Shown here one piece after another: positions 1 to 5,840 of a stretch of 7,281 bases of DNA. The DNA comes from Bacillota bacterium (GTDB lineage Bacteria; Bacillota; Clostridia; Christensenellales; CAG-138). Below the pieces are notes generated by a model. The model did not search any database and was not told where the DNA came from. It worked only from the letters and a program-made list of their open reading frames with translations. Each line of letters opens with the position of its first letter. Positions within the stretch are counted from its first letter, which is position 1. The translations under genes were made by a program, and so were the position numbers. Where the stretch lies: contig JAEWWD010000055.1 in NCBI GenBank assembly GCA_023396535.1, forward strand, positions 1-7,281, in the 5' to 3' direction.

Positions 1-1536
1 GGTTTGACCCGCCGCCGTTTCATCCGCCGGGTTTGCGACGCGGACGAGGAACTGGTAAAATCCCCGCTCGCGCAGCAGCGAAAGCGCCTTCCTGAGCGTC
101 ATTTTGGTGACGTCTATCATTTCCACGTTTTTGCTCGGTTCGCCGCTGATGAACAGATTGACATCGTCGCCCTGCAGCAGCGAGGTTTCCGGGGCGGGAT
201 CCTGCTGGAACACGGTGCCGAGAGGCTGGTCGGATACGCGGTACTCGACATTGCCCAGCGAAAGCCCCGCGTTCGTCAGCGCGTTCTCAGCATCGTCCAG
301 CGTCATGCCGGATAAATCCGGTACGCGCGGCATTTCCGCCCCGGCGCTGACGGTGATGGAGATCACGCCGCCGGCCTTGAGCGGCGATCCCGCGGCAGGC
401 TTCTGTTCCGTCACGACGCCGCTCGGGTACTCGGAGCTTGCGATGGTGGCGACGACCTCCGTCGTATAGGCGCGCAGCCTCGCGGCCTTTTTCGCCTCCT
501 CCAGCGTTTTGCCCACCAGCGTGGGCACGAGATCCGCGTTTGCGTTTGCCTCTTTGCCCATCATGGACCGGCCCGTCATCAGCAGTACGCCGAACATGGC
601 GATAAACGCGATGGCCACCGCCACCAGGCGCAGGATACCGCGCGTTTTGGACCTGCGCGGCCTGCGCAGCCGTACGGGGGCTTCCTCGGCCGCCTGCCGC
701 GCAAAATCGCCGTCCGGCTCGCGCAGCACGCGCAAAAGATCCTGCCGCATTTCCTTCGCGCTGTGGTAGCGCTGCGACGGCTGTTTACGCGTGGCTTTGA
801 GTATGATGTCGTTGAGCGCCCTCGGTAGTTCCGGGTTGAGCACGATGGGGGGCACCATCTCCTCCTGGAGGTGCTTGAGCGCGATGGAGACGGAATTCTC
901 CCCCTCGAAAGGCAGGCAGCCCGTCGCCATTTCGTACAGCGTGACGCCCATGGAGTAGACGTCGCTTTCCACCGTGACCTGCCTGCCCTTGGCCTGCTCG
1001 GGCGAAAGATAATGCACGGACCCCAGCACATGGGAGCCGGAGAATGTCTGCGTACCGGATTCAAGGTTGCGCGCAATGCCAAAATCCGCCAGCTTGATGC
1101 GGCCGCGCGGCGTAACGATGATATTCTGGGGCTTGACGTCCCGGTGGATAATGCCGCGCTCGTGCGCGTGATTGAGCGCGTCGAGCACCTGCGCCCCGTA
1201 ATTGATGACGGAGCGCATCTGCAGCTTGCCCTGGGCGCGAATGCGCTCCTTGAGCGTAGTGCCCTCGACGTATTCAAGCACGATGAAGGGCAATTCTTCC
1301 CGCATACCCACATCGTAGGAACGGACGATGTTCTCATGAGAAAGCCCCAGAACGGCATGGGCTTCCTGCTCGAACCGGCGCACAAACGCCGCATCCTTTT
1401 CAAACTCGGGCTTTAATACCTTGATTGCGACCGTGCGGTGCGACTGCATCTGAATAGCCTTGTACACATCCGCCATGCCGCCGGAGCCGATTTTTTCAAC
1501 GATCTGGTATTTTCCGGAAAGTATGCTGCCGATCAT
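1..1536 (-). CDS. prkC: PASTA-domain serine/threonine protein kinase PrkC (C-terminus beyond window)
   Basis: Membrane Ser/Thr kinase that in Gram-positive bacteria senses muropeptides or lipid II outside the cell and phosphorylates cytoplasmic proteins. The 512 codons in the window show a complete kinase domain (about residues 10-272): glycine loop GSGGMADVY (17-25), lysine K39 in VAIK, helix-C E58, HRDVKPQN (131-138), DFG (151-153), and an activation segment with T162, T164 and S166 before LGSVHYLSPEQA. A basic stretch (289-303) precedes one membrane segment (about 304-322). Outside follow PASTA repeat 1 (about 333-398), repeat 2 (about 401-467) and the start of repeat 3 (from about 471), cut by the window edge. 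The cytoplasmic linker between kinase and membrane is short (about 30 residues). The ATG at 1536 overlaps the prpC stop (ATGA) and has a near-perfect ribosome site GGGAGGTGAT six bases upstream. The start and family are very secure; the total number of PASTA repeats is not visible. Confidence 0.97.
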   Translation of the reverse strand, partial: MIGSILSGKYQIVEKIGSGGMADVYKAIQMQSHRTVAIKVLKPEFEKDAAFVRRFEQEAHAVLGLSHENIVRSYDVGMREELPFIVLEYVEGTTLKERIRAQGKLQMRSVINYGAQVLDALNHAHERGIIHRDVKPQNIIVTPRGRIKLADFGIARNLESGTQTFSGSHVLGSVHYLSPEQAKGRQVTVESDVYSMGVTLYEMATGCLPFEGENSVSIALKHLQEEMVPPIVLNPELPRALNDIILKATRKQPSQRYHSAKEMRQDLLRVLREPDGDFARQAAEEAPVRLRRPRRSKTRGILRLVAVAIAFIAMFGVLLMTGRSMMGKEANANADLVPTLVGKTLEEAKKAARLRAYTTEVVATIASSEYPSGVVTEQKPAAGSPLKAGGVISITVSAGAEMPRVPDLSGMTLDDAENALTNAGLSLGNVEYRVSDQPLGTVFQQDPAPETSLLQGDDVNLFISGEPSKNVEMIDVTKMTLRKALSLLRERGFYQFLVRVANPADETAAGQT

Positions 1537-2276
1537 GCCGCATCACCTCCCGCGTTTTGCGCGAGCACGACGGTGACATTATCCGTCGCGCCCGCCTCGA
1601 GCGCGCGGCGCACCAATTCGTCGCACTGCTCCTGCAGCGACACATCTCTTCGCAGCACTTCTTCCATTTGCTCATCGGAAATACTGCCGTACAGGCCGTC
1701 CGAGCACAGCAGCAGCGTATCCCCCTCGGCCCAGCGGCGCTGGAAGAAATCCGCCTCCTCATATTCGGCGGTGCCCAGCGCGCGGGTGATGATGTTGCGC
1801 TGCGGGTGGATATGCGCCTCGGCGGGCGTAATCTCTCCGCTTGCGACCAGCACGGCGACGAGGCTGTGGTCGTGCGTAACCTGCGTAACGGACCAGCCGT
1901 CGAAATGGTACAGGCGGCTGTCGCCTATGTTTGCGGCGATGTATTGATCGGGGAACAGCATTGCGAGCGTCAGCGTGGTGCCCATGCCGCGGCAGCCTTC
2001 CTCCGTACGCGAATGCGTGTATATTTCCCTGTTGACCTGGCGTATGGCGCTTTGTATGCGCTGCATGGGGTCGCCCGGGAAGCGCGCCTCCTCATCCGCA
2101 CACAGCGCGGCGCTCAGCCCTTCCACCGCGAGGCGGCTGGCCCGCTCGCCCGCGGCATGTCCGCCCATGCCGTCCGCCACGGCGACAAGCGCCGCACCGC
2201 AGCCTCCGCCAGGCAGATACAGGCTATCCTCATTGCGCAGCCGGCGGCCGGCGTGCGTTTGCGCCGCGTATCTCAT
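1533..2276 (-). CDS. prpC: PP2C-family protein serine/threonine phosphatase PrpC
   Basis: Metal-dependent (Mn/Mg) phosphatase that reverses phosphorylation by the PASTA kinase encoded just downstream. The 247-residue protein has the standard bacterial PP2C motifs in order: RNED with D17, ADGMGGHAAGE with metal ligand D35, GTTLT, NIGDSRLY, VTHDHS, ITRALG, CSDGL with D193, and ATDNVTVV with D232. Length matches the family (about 240-255), and there is no signal peptide or membrane segment, so it is cytoplasmic. The ATG at 2276 overlaps the rapZ stop (ATGA), and the stop overlaps the prkC start in the same way, so the three genes are probably translationally coupled. GGGAGG lies six bases before the start. 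The prpC-prkC pair is the usual arrangement; what is less usual is rapZ directly upstream. Confidence 0.97.
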   Translation of the reverse strand: MRYAAQTHAGRRLRNEDSLYLPGGGCGAALVAVADGMGGHAAGERASRLAVEGLSAALCADEEARFPGDPMQRIQSAIRQVNREIYTHSRTEEGCRGMGTTLTLAMLFPDQYIAANIGDSRLYHFDGWSVTQVTHDHSLVAVLVASGEITPAEAHIHPQRNIITRALGTAEYEEADFFQRRWAEGDTLLLCSDGLYGSISDEQMEEVLRRDVSLQEQCDELVRRALEAGATDNVTVVLAQNAGGDAA

Positions 2277-3175
2277 ACGCCGCCTCCCGGCGGGGAAAAC
2301 CGCGCGCGGATATCCTCCGCCTCCGCATACAGATCCCGGTGGAAGCAGCGCACGCTGTGCGGCCCGCCGGAAAACCGGCGCGCCATTTCCTCCGCCGCGG
2401 CAACGGAGCGGTGCCGCCCACCCGTGCAGCCGAACGCCACCATCAGCCGTTGCTTGCCCTGCGCGGCAAAGCCGGGGAGCATCTGCCTGAGCAGTTGCTC
2501 CGCCGCGTCAAAGAAGGGCACGGCCCGCGCATCCGTAAACACATAGCTGCGCACGGGCTCGTCCAATCCCGAAAGGGGGCGCAGCGCCTGCTCATAAAAC
2601 GGGTTGGGCAAAAAGCGCATATCCAGTATGATATCCGCGTCGATGGGGATGCCGCGCTTATAGCCGAAGCTCATGAACAGCAGCATCATATGCGCAAGCG
2701 GCTGCAGCGTAAGCGTATCCTCCAGCCGCGCGTAAAAATCGAAGGGTTTTAAGTCGCTCGTATCAATGACGGCGTGCGCGAATTCGCGCAGCGACTGCAG
2801 CATATCGCGCTCGCGCGCGATGCCGCTGGAGATATCTCCGCCGCTCGCAAGCGGATGCCTGCGGCGCGTTTCGGCGTAGCGGCGCTGCAGGACCTCGTCC
2901 CTGCAATCGAGGAACAGTATCCTATACTCCACGTCGGATGCGGACAGCACTGAGAGCATCCGCTCCCAATCGATGCCGAACACGCTTTCGCGGCTGTCTA
3001 TGGCGAGCGCCGCCCGCGATACCGCCGCCGCCCTGCATTGATCCAGGAAGCCGGGGAGCAGGCCGACGGGAAGGTTGTCCACACAATAATACCCGAGATC
3101 TTCCAGCCGCCGCAGCGCCATGGATTTACCCGCGCCCGAGAGGCCGGTGACAATGAGCAGGGACATGTTGGCCAT
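2273..3175 (-). CDS. rapZ: RapZ/YvcJ-family nucleotide-binding RNase adapter protein
   Basis: P-loop protein of the RapZ (YvcJ) family. In Escherichia coli RapZ guides RNase E to the small RNA GlmZ and so controls glucosamine-6-phosphate synthesis; the B. subtilis homologue YvcJ hydrolyses GTP and its role is less clear, so the molecular role here is inferred only at family level. The 300 residues carry Walker A GLSGAGKS (11-18), GYYCVDNLPV (28-37), AIDSR (58-62), FLDC (88-91), RRRHPL (104-109), GIPIDAD (175-181), RFLPNP (187-192) and the C-terminal signature GCTGGRHRSV (249-258). Length fits the family (about 285-300). ATG at 3175 has GAAAGGAG seven bases upstream; M4 is an alternative start but less well spaced. 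In many clostridia murB, rapZ, yvcK and whiA are linked. Here murB is still next door, but prpC-prkC occupies the downstream position. Confidence 0.96.
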   Translation of the reverse strand: MANMSLLIVTGLSGAGKSMALRRLEDLGYYCVDNLPVGLLPGFLDQCRAAAVSRAALAIDSRESVFGIDWERMLSVLSASDVEYRILFLDCRDEVLQRRYAETRRRHPLASGGDISSGIARERDMLQSLREFAHAVIDTSDLKPFDFYARLEDTLTLQPLAHMMLLFMSFGYKRGIPIDADIILDMRFLPNPFYEQALRPLSGLDEPVRSYVFTDARAVPFFDAAEQLLRQMLPGFAAQGKQRLMVAFGCTGGRHRSVAAAEEMARRFSGGPHSVRCFHRDLYAEAEDIRARFSPPGGGV

Positions 3176-3199
3176 TTGACGGCTCCTTTCGTATCATGC

Positions 3200-3338
3200 A
3201 ATGAATAGTGAATAATTAATAATTAATAGTTTTGGACAAAACTCCACAGGAGTTTTTGTGAACCATATTTTCCCTGTTGCCTTAAAAATTCCGCAGGAAT
3301 TTCTTCCTTCACTATTCATTATTCATTATTAATTATTA
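3200..3338. repeat. AT-rich intergenic repeat element with inverted repeats and two small hairpins
   Basis: This stretch fills the whole murB-rapZ gap and differs sharply in base composition from its GC-rich surroundings. The 13-mer AATGAATAGTGAA at 3200-3212 recurs inverted at 3308-3320, and AATAATTAATAAT at 3211-3223 recurs inverted at 3325-3337. Because the two modules are in crossed order, only one pair can form at a time. Inside are two matched mini-palindromes: AAAACTCC-ACA-GGAGTTTT (3238-3256) and AAATTCC-GCA-GGAATTT (3286-3302). The right end runs exactly into the murB stop codon. No protein is encoded. It looks like a non-autonomous repeat (MITE-like or palindromic intergenic repeat); whether other copies exist cannot be seen here. 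It could also act as an RNA-processing or attenuation element between murB and rapZ. Confidence 0.7.
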
Positions 3339-4244
3339 CTTGTACTCGTCCTCTCCCCATATCCGGGGTTCGCATTCAAGCTCCACGCCGTGCGTTTCGC
3401 GCACGCGCGCGCGGACATGGTCGATCAGGCGCAGCACGTCGTTTGCCGTGGCGTCGCCCAGATTGACGATAAAGCCCGCGTGCAGCTCGCTGACCTGCGC
3501 GCCGCCTATGCGCGCGCCCTTCAGGCCCGCGCTTTCGATGAGCGCCCCCGCGAAATACCCCGGCGGGCGCTTGAATACGCTGCCGGCGCTGGGATAAGAA
3601 AGCGGCTGCTTGGCCTGCCGGCGCCGCATATAGTCCTCCTGCCGTTCGGCGGCGGCGCCGTCGTCCGGCGTTAAGGAGAGCGTCGCGCTGAGCACCACGC
3701 GCTCCGGCGCCATAAAGGGGCTCACGCGGTACCCGAATTCCTCCGGCTTTGCAATAAGCTCCACGATACGCCCGCCTTCGAGCACGCGCACGCATTTGAG
3801 CACATGTGACAGTTCGCCGCCGTACGCGCCGGCGTTCATGGCGCACGCGCCGCCCAGCGTGCCGGGTATGCCGCAGGCCCATTCAAAGCCCATCAGCCCC
3901 ATGCCGACAGTGCGCCTGCTCAGTTCCGTAACGGGTATGCCCGCCCCCGCCGTCACCGAATCGCCCTCGCGGGCGATATCCGCCATATCTGGCCCGATCA
4001 CGACGACAAGGCCCCGGATACCCCCGTCGCGCACGATGAGGTTGGACCCGTTGCCTATGATATGGTGCGCGATCCCCAGTTCGGCGCACGCGTTCACGGC
4101 GCGCAGTACGTCTTCCTCCGCGCGCGCAAACAGCACCGCATCGGCGGGGCCGCCAAGCCGGAACGTCGTCAGCGTGCGCATGGGCACACCGCGGCGGATG
4201 TATAAATCCGAAAGCTGTTCGCACAGCGCGTCGATAGGGTACAA
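3336..4244 (-). CDS. murB: UDP-N-acetylenolpyruvoylglucosamine reductase MurB
   Basis: FAD-dependent cytoplasmic enzyme that reduces UDP-GlcNAc-enolpyruvate with NADPH to UDP-N-acetylmuramate, the second committed step of peptidoglycan synthesis. The TTG start at 4244 gives 302 residues, the normal length. Visible are TTFRLGGPAD (26-35) opening the FAD-binding domain, IGNGSNLIV (63-71), GIPGTLGGACAMNAGAYGGE (125-144), YRVSPF (172-177), the proton-donor serine S222 in SAGSVFKRP, and the C-terminal glutamate E292 in ECEPRIWG. The frame stays open upstream to an ATG at 4442, but that would place the start inside the preceding gene and upstream of a good promoter (4288-4316). The TTG is preceded by GGAAGGA with a nine-base spacer, so it is preferred. 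The gene ends in TAA, where the AT-rich repeat begins. It was probably once transcribed straight into rapZ and may still be. Confidence 0.95.
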   Translation of the reverse strand: MYPIDALCEQLSDLYIRRGVPMRTLTTFRLGGPADAVLFARAEEDVLRAVNACAELGIAHHIIGNGSNLIVRDGGIRGLVVVIGPDMADIAREGDSVTAGAGIPVTELSRRTVGMGLMGFEWACGIPGTLGGACAMNAGAYGGELSHVLKCVRVLEGGRIVELIAKPEEFGYRVSPFMAPERVVLSATLSLTPDDGAAAERQEDYMRRRQAKQPLSYPSAGSVFKRPPGYFAGALIESAGLKGARIGGAQVSELHAGFIVNLGDATANDVLRLIDHVRARVRETHGVELECEPRIWGEDEYK

Positions 4245-4253
4245 TGCGCTGAT

Positions 4254-4260
4254 TCCTTCC
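4254..4260 (-). promoter_or_regulatory. ribosome binding site that fixes the TTG start of murB
   Basis: GGAAGGA on the minus strand, nine bases ahead of TTG at 4244. No comparable site precedes the in-frame ATG at 4442, and the next in-frame ATG inside the gene (codon 22) falls too close to the conserved TTFRLGGPAD segment. Confidence 0.65.
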
Positions 4261-4287
4261 CCGGCGCAAAGGCCGATTCGTTCTTTT

Positions 4288-4316
4288 ATTGTACCGCACT
4301 TGCCGGTTTTGTGCAA
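4288..4316 (-). promoter_or_regulatory. sigma-A-like promoter of murB
   Basis: Read on the minus strand: -35 TTGCAC (4316-4311), 17-base spacer, -10 TACAAT (4293-4288). Transcription would begin near 4281 and give a leader of about 37 bases to the TTG start of murB. The two boxes match the consensus at 4 of 6 and 5 of 6 positions with ideal spacing. It lies in the gap after the solute-binding-like gene, which supports the short murB start. Not experimentally supported. Confidence 0.7.
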
Positions 4317-4377
4317 CGCGGGCGGAATTGTCAATACTTGTGGGAAACCTGTCATATCCGCACGTTCCGGCCTTGCG

Positions 4378-5481
4378 TCAACCCGGCGTGACGGCTTTGA
4401 GATGCTCCGCGAACGTCCTTCGCGCCTCCTCGCCGCTGCCAAGCGACAAAAGCGCCTCCTGCGCGAGCGTGGCGCGGCTGTCCTTCCACAGCGCCGGGTC
4501 GGGGCAGACGGGCGCGCTGTACGCCTTATAGAACGCCTGCAACTGGCCGTCGGCGTACTGCGGCTCTTCCACAGTCTGCACGGCGGGCAGCGCGCCGAGC
4601 GCCGTCGTCTTCAGTTGCGCCTTTTCCGAAAGCAGCAGGGACAGGAATCCCGCCGCGTGCTCCGCGTAACCGCCCCGCGCCTCGGCGTCGACGCCCGCAT
4701 ACTGCACTTCTTCCGTAAAACCGCCAAGCGGCAGGGCGTCAAACGTAAACCCGCCGGTCGCCATTTTGCGGTTCAGGTCGCCGAACGCGCGGGCATCGCC
4801 GATCAGGAACGGCACCTGGCCGGCCTTGAAATCCCCGTCCAGCGCCATTTCCCCCGTCAGCCCCAGCCGCGCCGCATGTATGGGAGGCGCGCACACCGCG
4901 CCGTACCGGCCGGTGGAGCGCGCGTCCATAGCCTGCTGCAGCGTCTCGGATAGCGTTGCGGTATCGGATGGCCAACTCAGGCCCAGCTCCTGAATAAGCA
5001 CGGTATTGCCCAGAAGGAAATACCCGCTGTACAGGTAGGGCGCGGCGCAGGAAACGCCTTCGGCGCGCAGCGGGGCGAGATTGCCCCTGAAGGCGGGCAG
5101 TTCCATGCTAAGCGGCGCAAGCTGCTCCGCCCCGCACGCCCCGGCCGGGAAGGACCACATGTGCGGACGCTCCCCGCGCGAAAGCCTTTCCTCTACCGCC
5201 TCGGGCGCAAGCCCCAGCACCTCGATATACACGCCCGGATGCGCGCGCTCGTACTGCGCGGCTATGCTCTCAAGATACGACGTGACGCTGCCCTGCGCGG
5301 TTTTGAATTCCACCACGTGCCACAGCGTCAGCACGCCGCTCCATTCCTCGCGTTCGCCCGATAGCCACTCCCTATAAAAATTGCGGCCCAGCGCCTGCTC
5401 AAGATAGGGCGGCGCAAACAAAAGAAAGGCCACCAGCAGGGCGGCCACCAGTATACGCAGCGCCAGTACGACTCCCTTCAT
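4378..5481 (-). CDS. membrane-anchored extracellular solute-binding-like protein
   Basis: A 367-residue protein resembling family 1 ABC-transporter solute-binding proteins. A hydrophobic N-terminal segment (about residues 3-24) is a signal anchor or uncleaved signal peptide. The mature part opens with GVLTLWHVVEF (49-59) and YERAHPGVYIEVLGL (77-91), the typical first strand and helix of this fold. Later segments such as VPFLIGDARAFG (223-234), LPLGGF (250-255) and AAGFLSLLLSEKAQ (276-289) fit the family's second lobe. No lipobox cysteine follows the hydrophobic segment, so it is not an obvious lipoprotein. It is somewhat shorter than usual (about 400-450), and no permease or ATPase gene is nearby, so a transport role is unproven; it might be a sensor or a degenerate binding protein. 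ATG at 5481 has AGAGGG six bases upstream; the frame's upstream extension to 5820 is composition-biased and unlikely to be translated. It diverges from spoIIAA. Confidence 0.75.
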   Translation of the reverse strand: MKGVVLALRILVAALLVAFLLFAPPYLEQALGRNFYREWLSGEREEWSGVLTLWHVVEFKTAQGSVTSYLESIAAQYERAHPGVYIEVLGLAPEAVEERLSRGERPHMWSFPAGACGAEQLAPLSMELPAFRGNLAPLRAEGVSCAAPYLYSGYFLLGNTVLIQELGLSWPSDTATLSETLQQAMDARSTGRYGAVCAPPIHAARLGLTGEMALDGDFKAGQVPFLIGDARAFGDLNRKMATGGFTFDALPLGGFTEEVQYAGVDAEARGGYAEHAAGFLSLLLSEKAQLKTTALGALPAVQTVEEPQYADGQLQAFYKAYSAPVCPDPALWKDSRATLAQEALLSLGSGEEARRTFAEHLKAVTPG

Positions 5482-5543
5482 GAACAGCCCTCTTTTCGAA
5501 TACAGCCTTCTTTTCTTTCTGAATATGGCCTTCTTCCAAATAT
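5482..5543. repeat. three degenerate tandem repeats of about 23 bases
   Basis: Immediately upstream of the solute-binding-like gene, three copies follow each other on the plus strand: 5482-5497 (GAACAGCCCTCTTTTC), 5498-5520 (begins GAATACAGCCTTCTTTTC) and 5521-5543 (begins GAATATGGCCTTCTTCC). The copy nearest the gene is shortened and contains its ribosome binding site (AGAGGG on the minus strand); the other two carry the similar AGAAGG. Confidence 0.5.
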
Positions 5544-5702
5544 ATGGGCGCAAACGCGCATGCATGCCAGCGAAAACGCATATCCCCCTCCCCCTCCGCC
5601 GCGGAATACGCGCAAATAAATTTTCAGCCGCATGTATAAACGTGTATCCAACGGGGCAGACTTTGTTTGGGGGAGTCTGAGATTTACCTTTCCACAGGAC
5701 CA

Positions 5703-5709
5703 TTCGACA
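5703..5709 (-). promoter_or_regulatory. Spo0A binding site (0A box) upstream of the spoIIA operon
   Basis: TTCGACA on the plus strand, which is TGTCGAA on the minus strand: an exact match to the core Spo0A box. It lies about 40 bases ahead of the sigma-H-like -35 element. In B. subtilis the spoIIA operon is activated by phosphorylated Spo0A at a sigma-H promoter, so position and context agree. A 7-base match alone could arise by chance; the location makes it credible. Confidence 0.65.
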
Positions 5710-5748
5710 AGCAAAGTGCAAATCCGGCAGAAGCCCCCGCTTTTTAAC

Positions 5749-5775
5749 AAAGGAGCGGGAACGCGGACAGAGAAT
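5749..5775 (+). promoter_or_regulatory. sigma-H-like promoter of the spoIIA operon
   Basis: The -35 region AAAGGAGCG (5749-5757) contains the AGGA core of the sigma-H consensus RnAGGAwWW, although its last three bases are GC-rich. After an 11-base spacer comes AGAGAAT (5769-5775), which fits RnnGAAT. Transcription would start near 5782, leaving a leader of about 59 bases. The spoIIA operon is known to be sigma-H dependent in Bacillus. The AGGAG core could also be read as a ribosome site, but no start codon of a plausible gene follows at the right distance. Confidence 0.6.
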
Positions 5776-5807
5776 ATGAAATAGGCTTGTCTTTTTACGA
5801 TCAGGCA

Positions 5808-5827
5808 TGCCGGGAATCATCCCGGCA
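5808..5827 (+). promoter_or_regulatory. hairpin abutting the spoIIAA ribosome binding site
   Basis: A perfect 8-base-pair stem TGCCGGGA/TCCCGGCA with the four-base loop ATCA ends at 5827; the ribosome site AAGGAGG starts at 5828. In the predicted transcript this GC-rich hairpin sits in the short leader. It may shape ribosome access or protect the 5' end. No T-run follows, so it is not a terminator. Confidence 0.6.
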
Positions 5828-5840
5828 AAGGAGGGAGTAT

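Larger units (their letters stand above)
5482..5840. other. divergent intergenic control region between the solute-binding-like gene and spoIIAA
   Basis: This 359-base stretch has no convincing gene; the open frames crossing it lack ribosome sites and family resemblance. Besides the tandem repeats and the sporulation promoter listed separately, it holds a 10-base palindrome GCATGCATGC (5558-5567) flanked by the direct repeats GCGCAAACGC (5548-5557) and GCGAAAACGC (5570-5579). It also has a C-rich tract on the plus strand (about 5584-5600) and a weak hairpin CCCGCT/AGCGGG around 5736-5759. I could not find a convincing sigma-A promoter for the minus-strand gene. Confidence 0.6.

Noticed and set aside
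579..1403. 274-codon minus-strand frame inside prkC
   Set aside because: It lies in another frame of the same strand as the intact kinase and is arginine- and serine-rich, typical of an out-of-frame shadow.
1557..2546. 329-codon open frame on the plus strand opposite prpC and the end of rapZ
   Set aside because: It runs antisense to two clearly identified, motif-complete genes, has no family resemblance, and is expected from GC-rich coding DNA where stop codons are scarce on the opposite strand.
3236..3259. Hairpin ACAAAACTCC/GGAGTTTTTGT as an intrinsic terminator after murB
   Set aside because: Only four G-C pairs form the core, the stem's T residues are paired rather than a free tail, and a matching hairpin lies in the same repeat. 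A partial terminating effect is possible but not supported enough to call.
3796..4953. 385-codon open frame on the plus strand opposite murB and the solute-binding-like gene
   Set aside because: Its sequence is serine-, proline- and arginine-rich and shifts character midway, as for a shadow frame. It crosses the murB promoter and has no convincing ribosome site.
5580..5605. G-quadruplex on the minus strand in the G-rich tract
   Set aside because: Only two runs of five G are present, with the remaining runs limited to two G; too weak to claim.
5736..5759. Hairpin CCCGCT/AGCGGG as a terminator upstream of spoIIAA
   Set aside because: The stem is only six pairs with a long loop and no following T-run on either strand; it overlaps the sigma-H-like -35 element.
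5482..5820. In-frame upstream extension of the solute-binding-like protein by 113 residues
   Set aside because: The extension crosses the 0A box and sigma-H-like promoter, would bury the hydrophobic signal segment internally, and is rich in basic residues. The ATG at 5481 has a proper ribosome site.
5787..5840. TTG at 5787 as the spoIIAA start, adding 18 residues
   Set aside because: It has no ribosome site, translates through the leader hairpin, and lacks similarity to SpoIIAA N-termini, while ATG 5841 has a strong AAGGAGG site.
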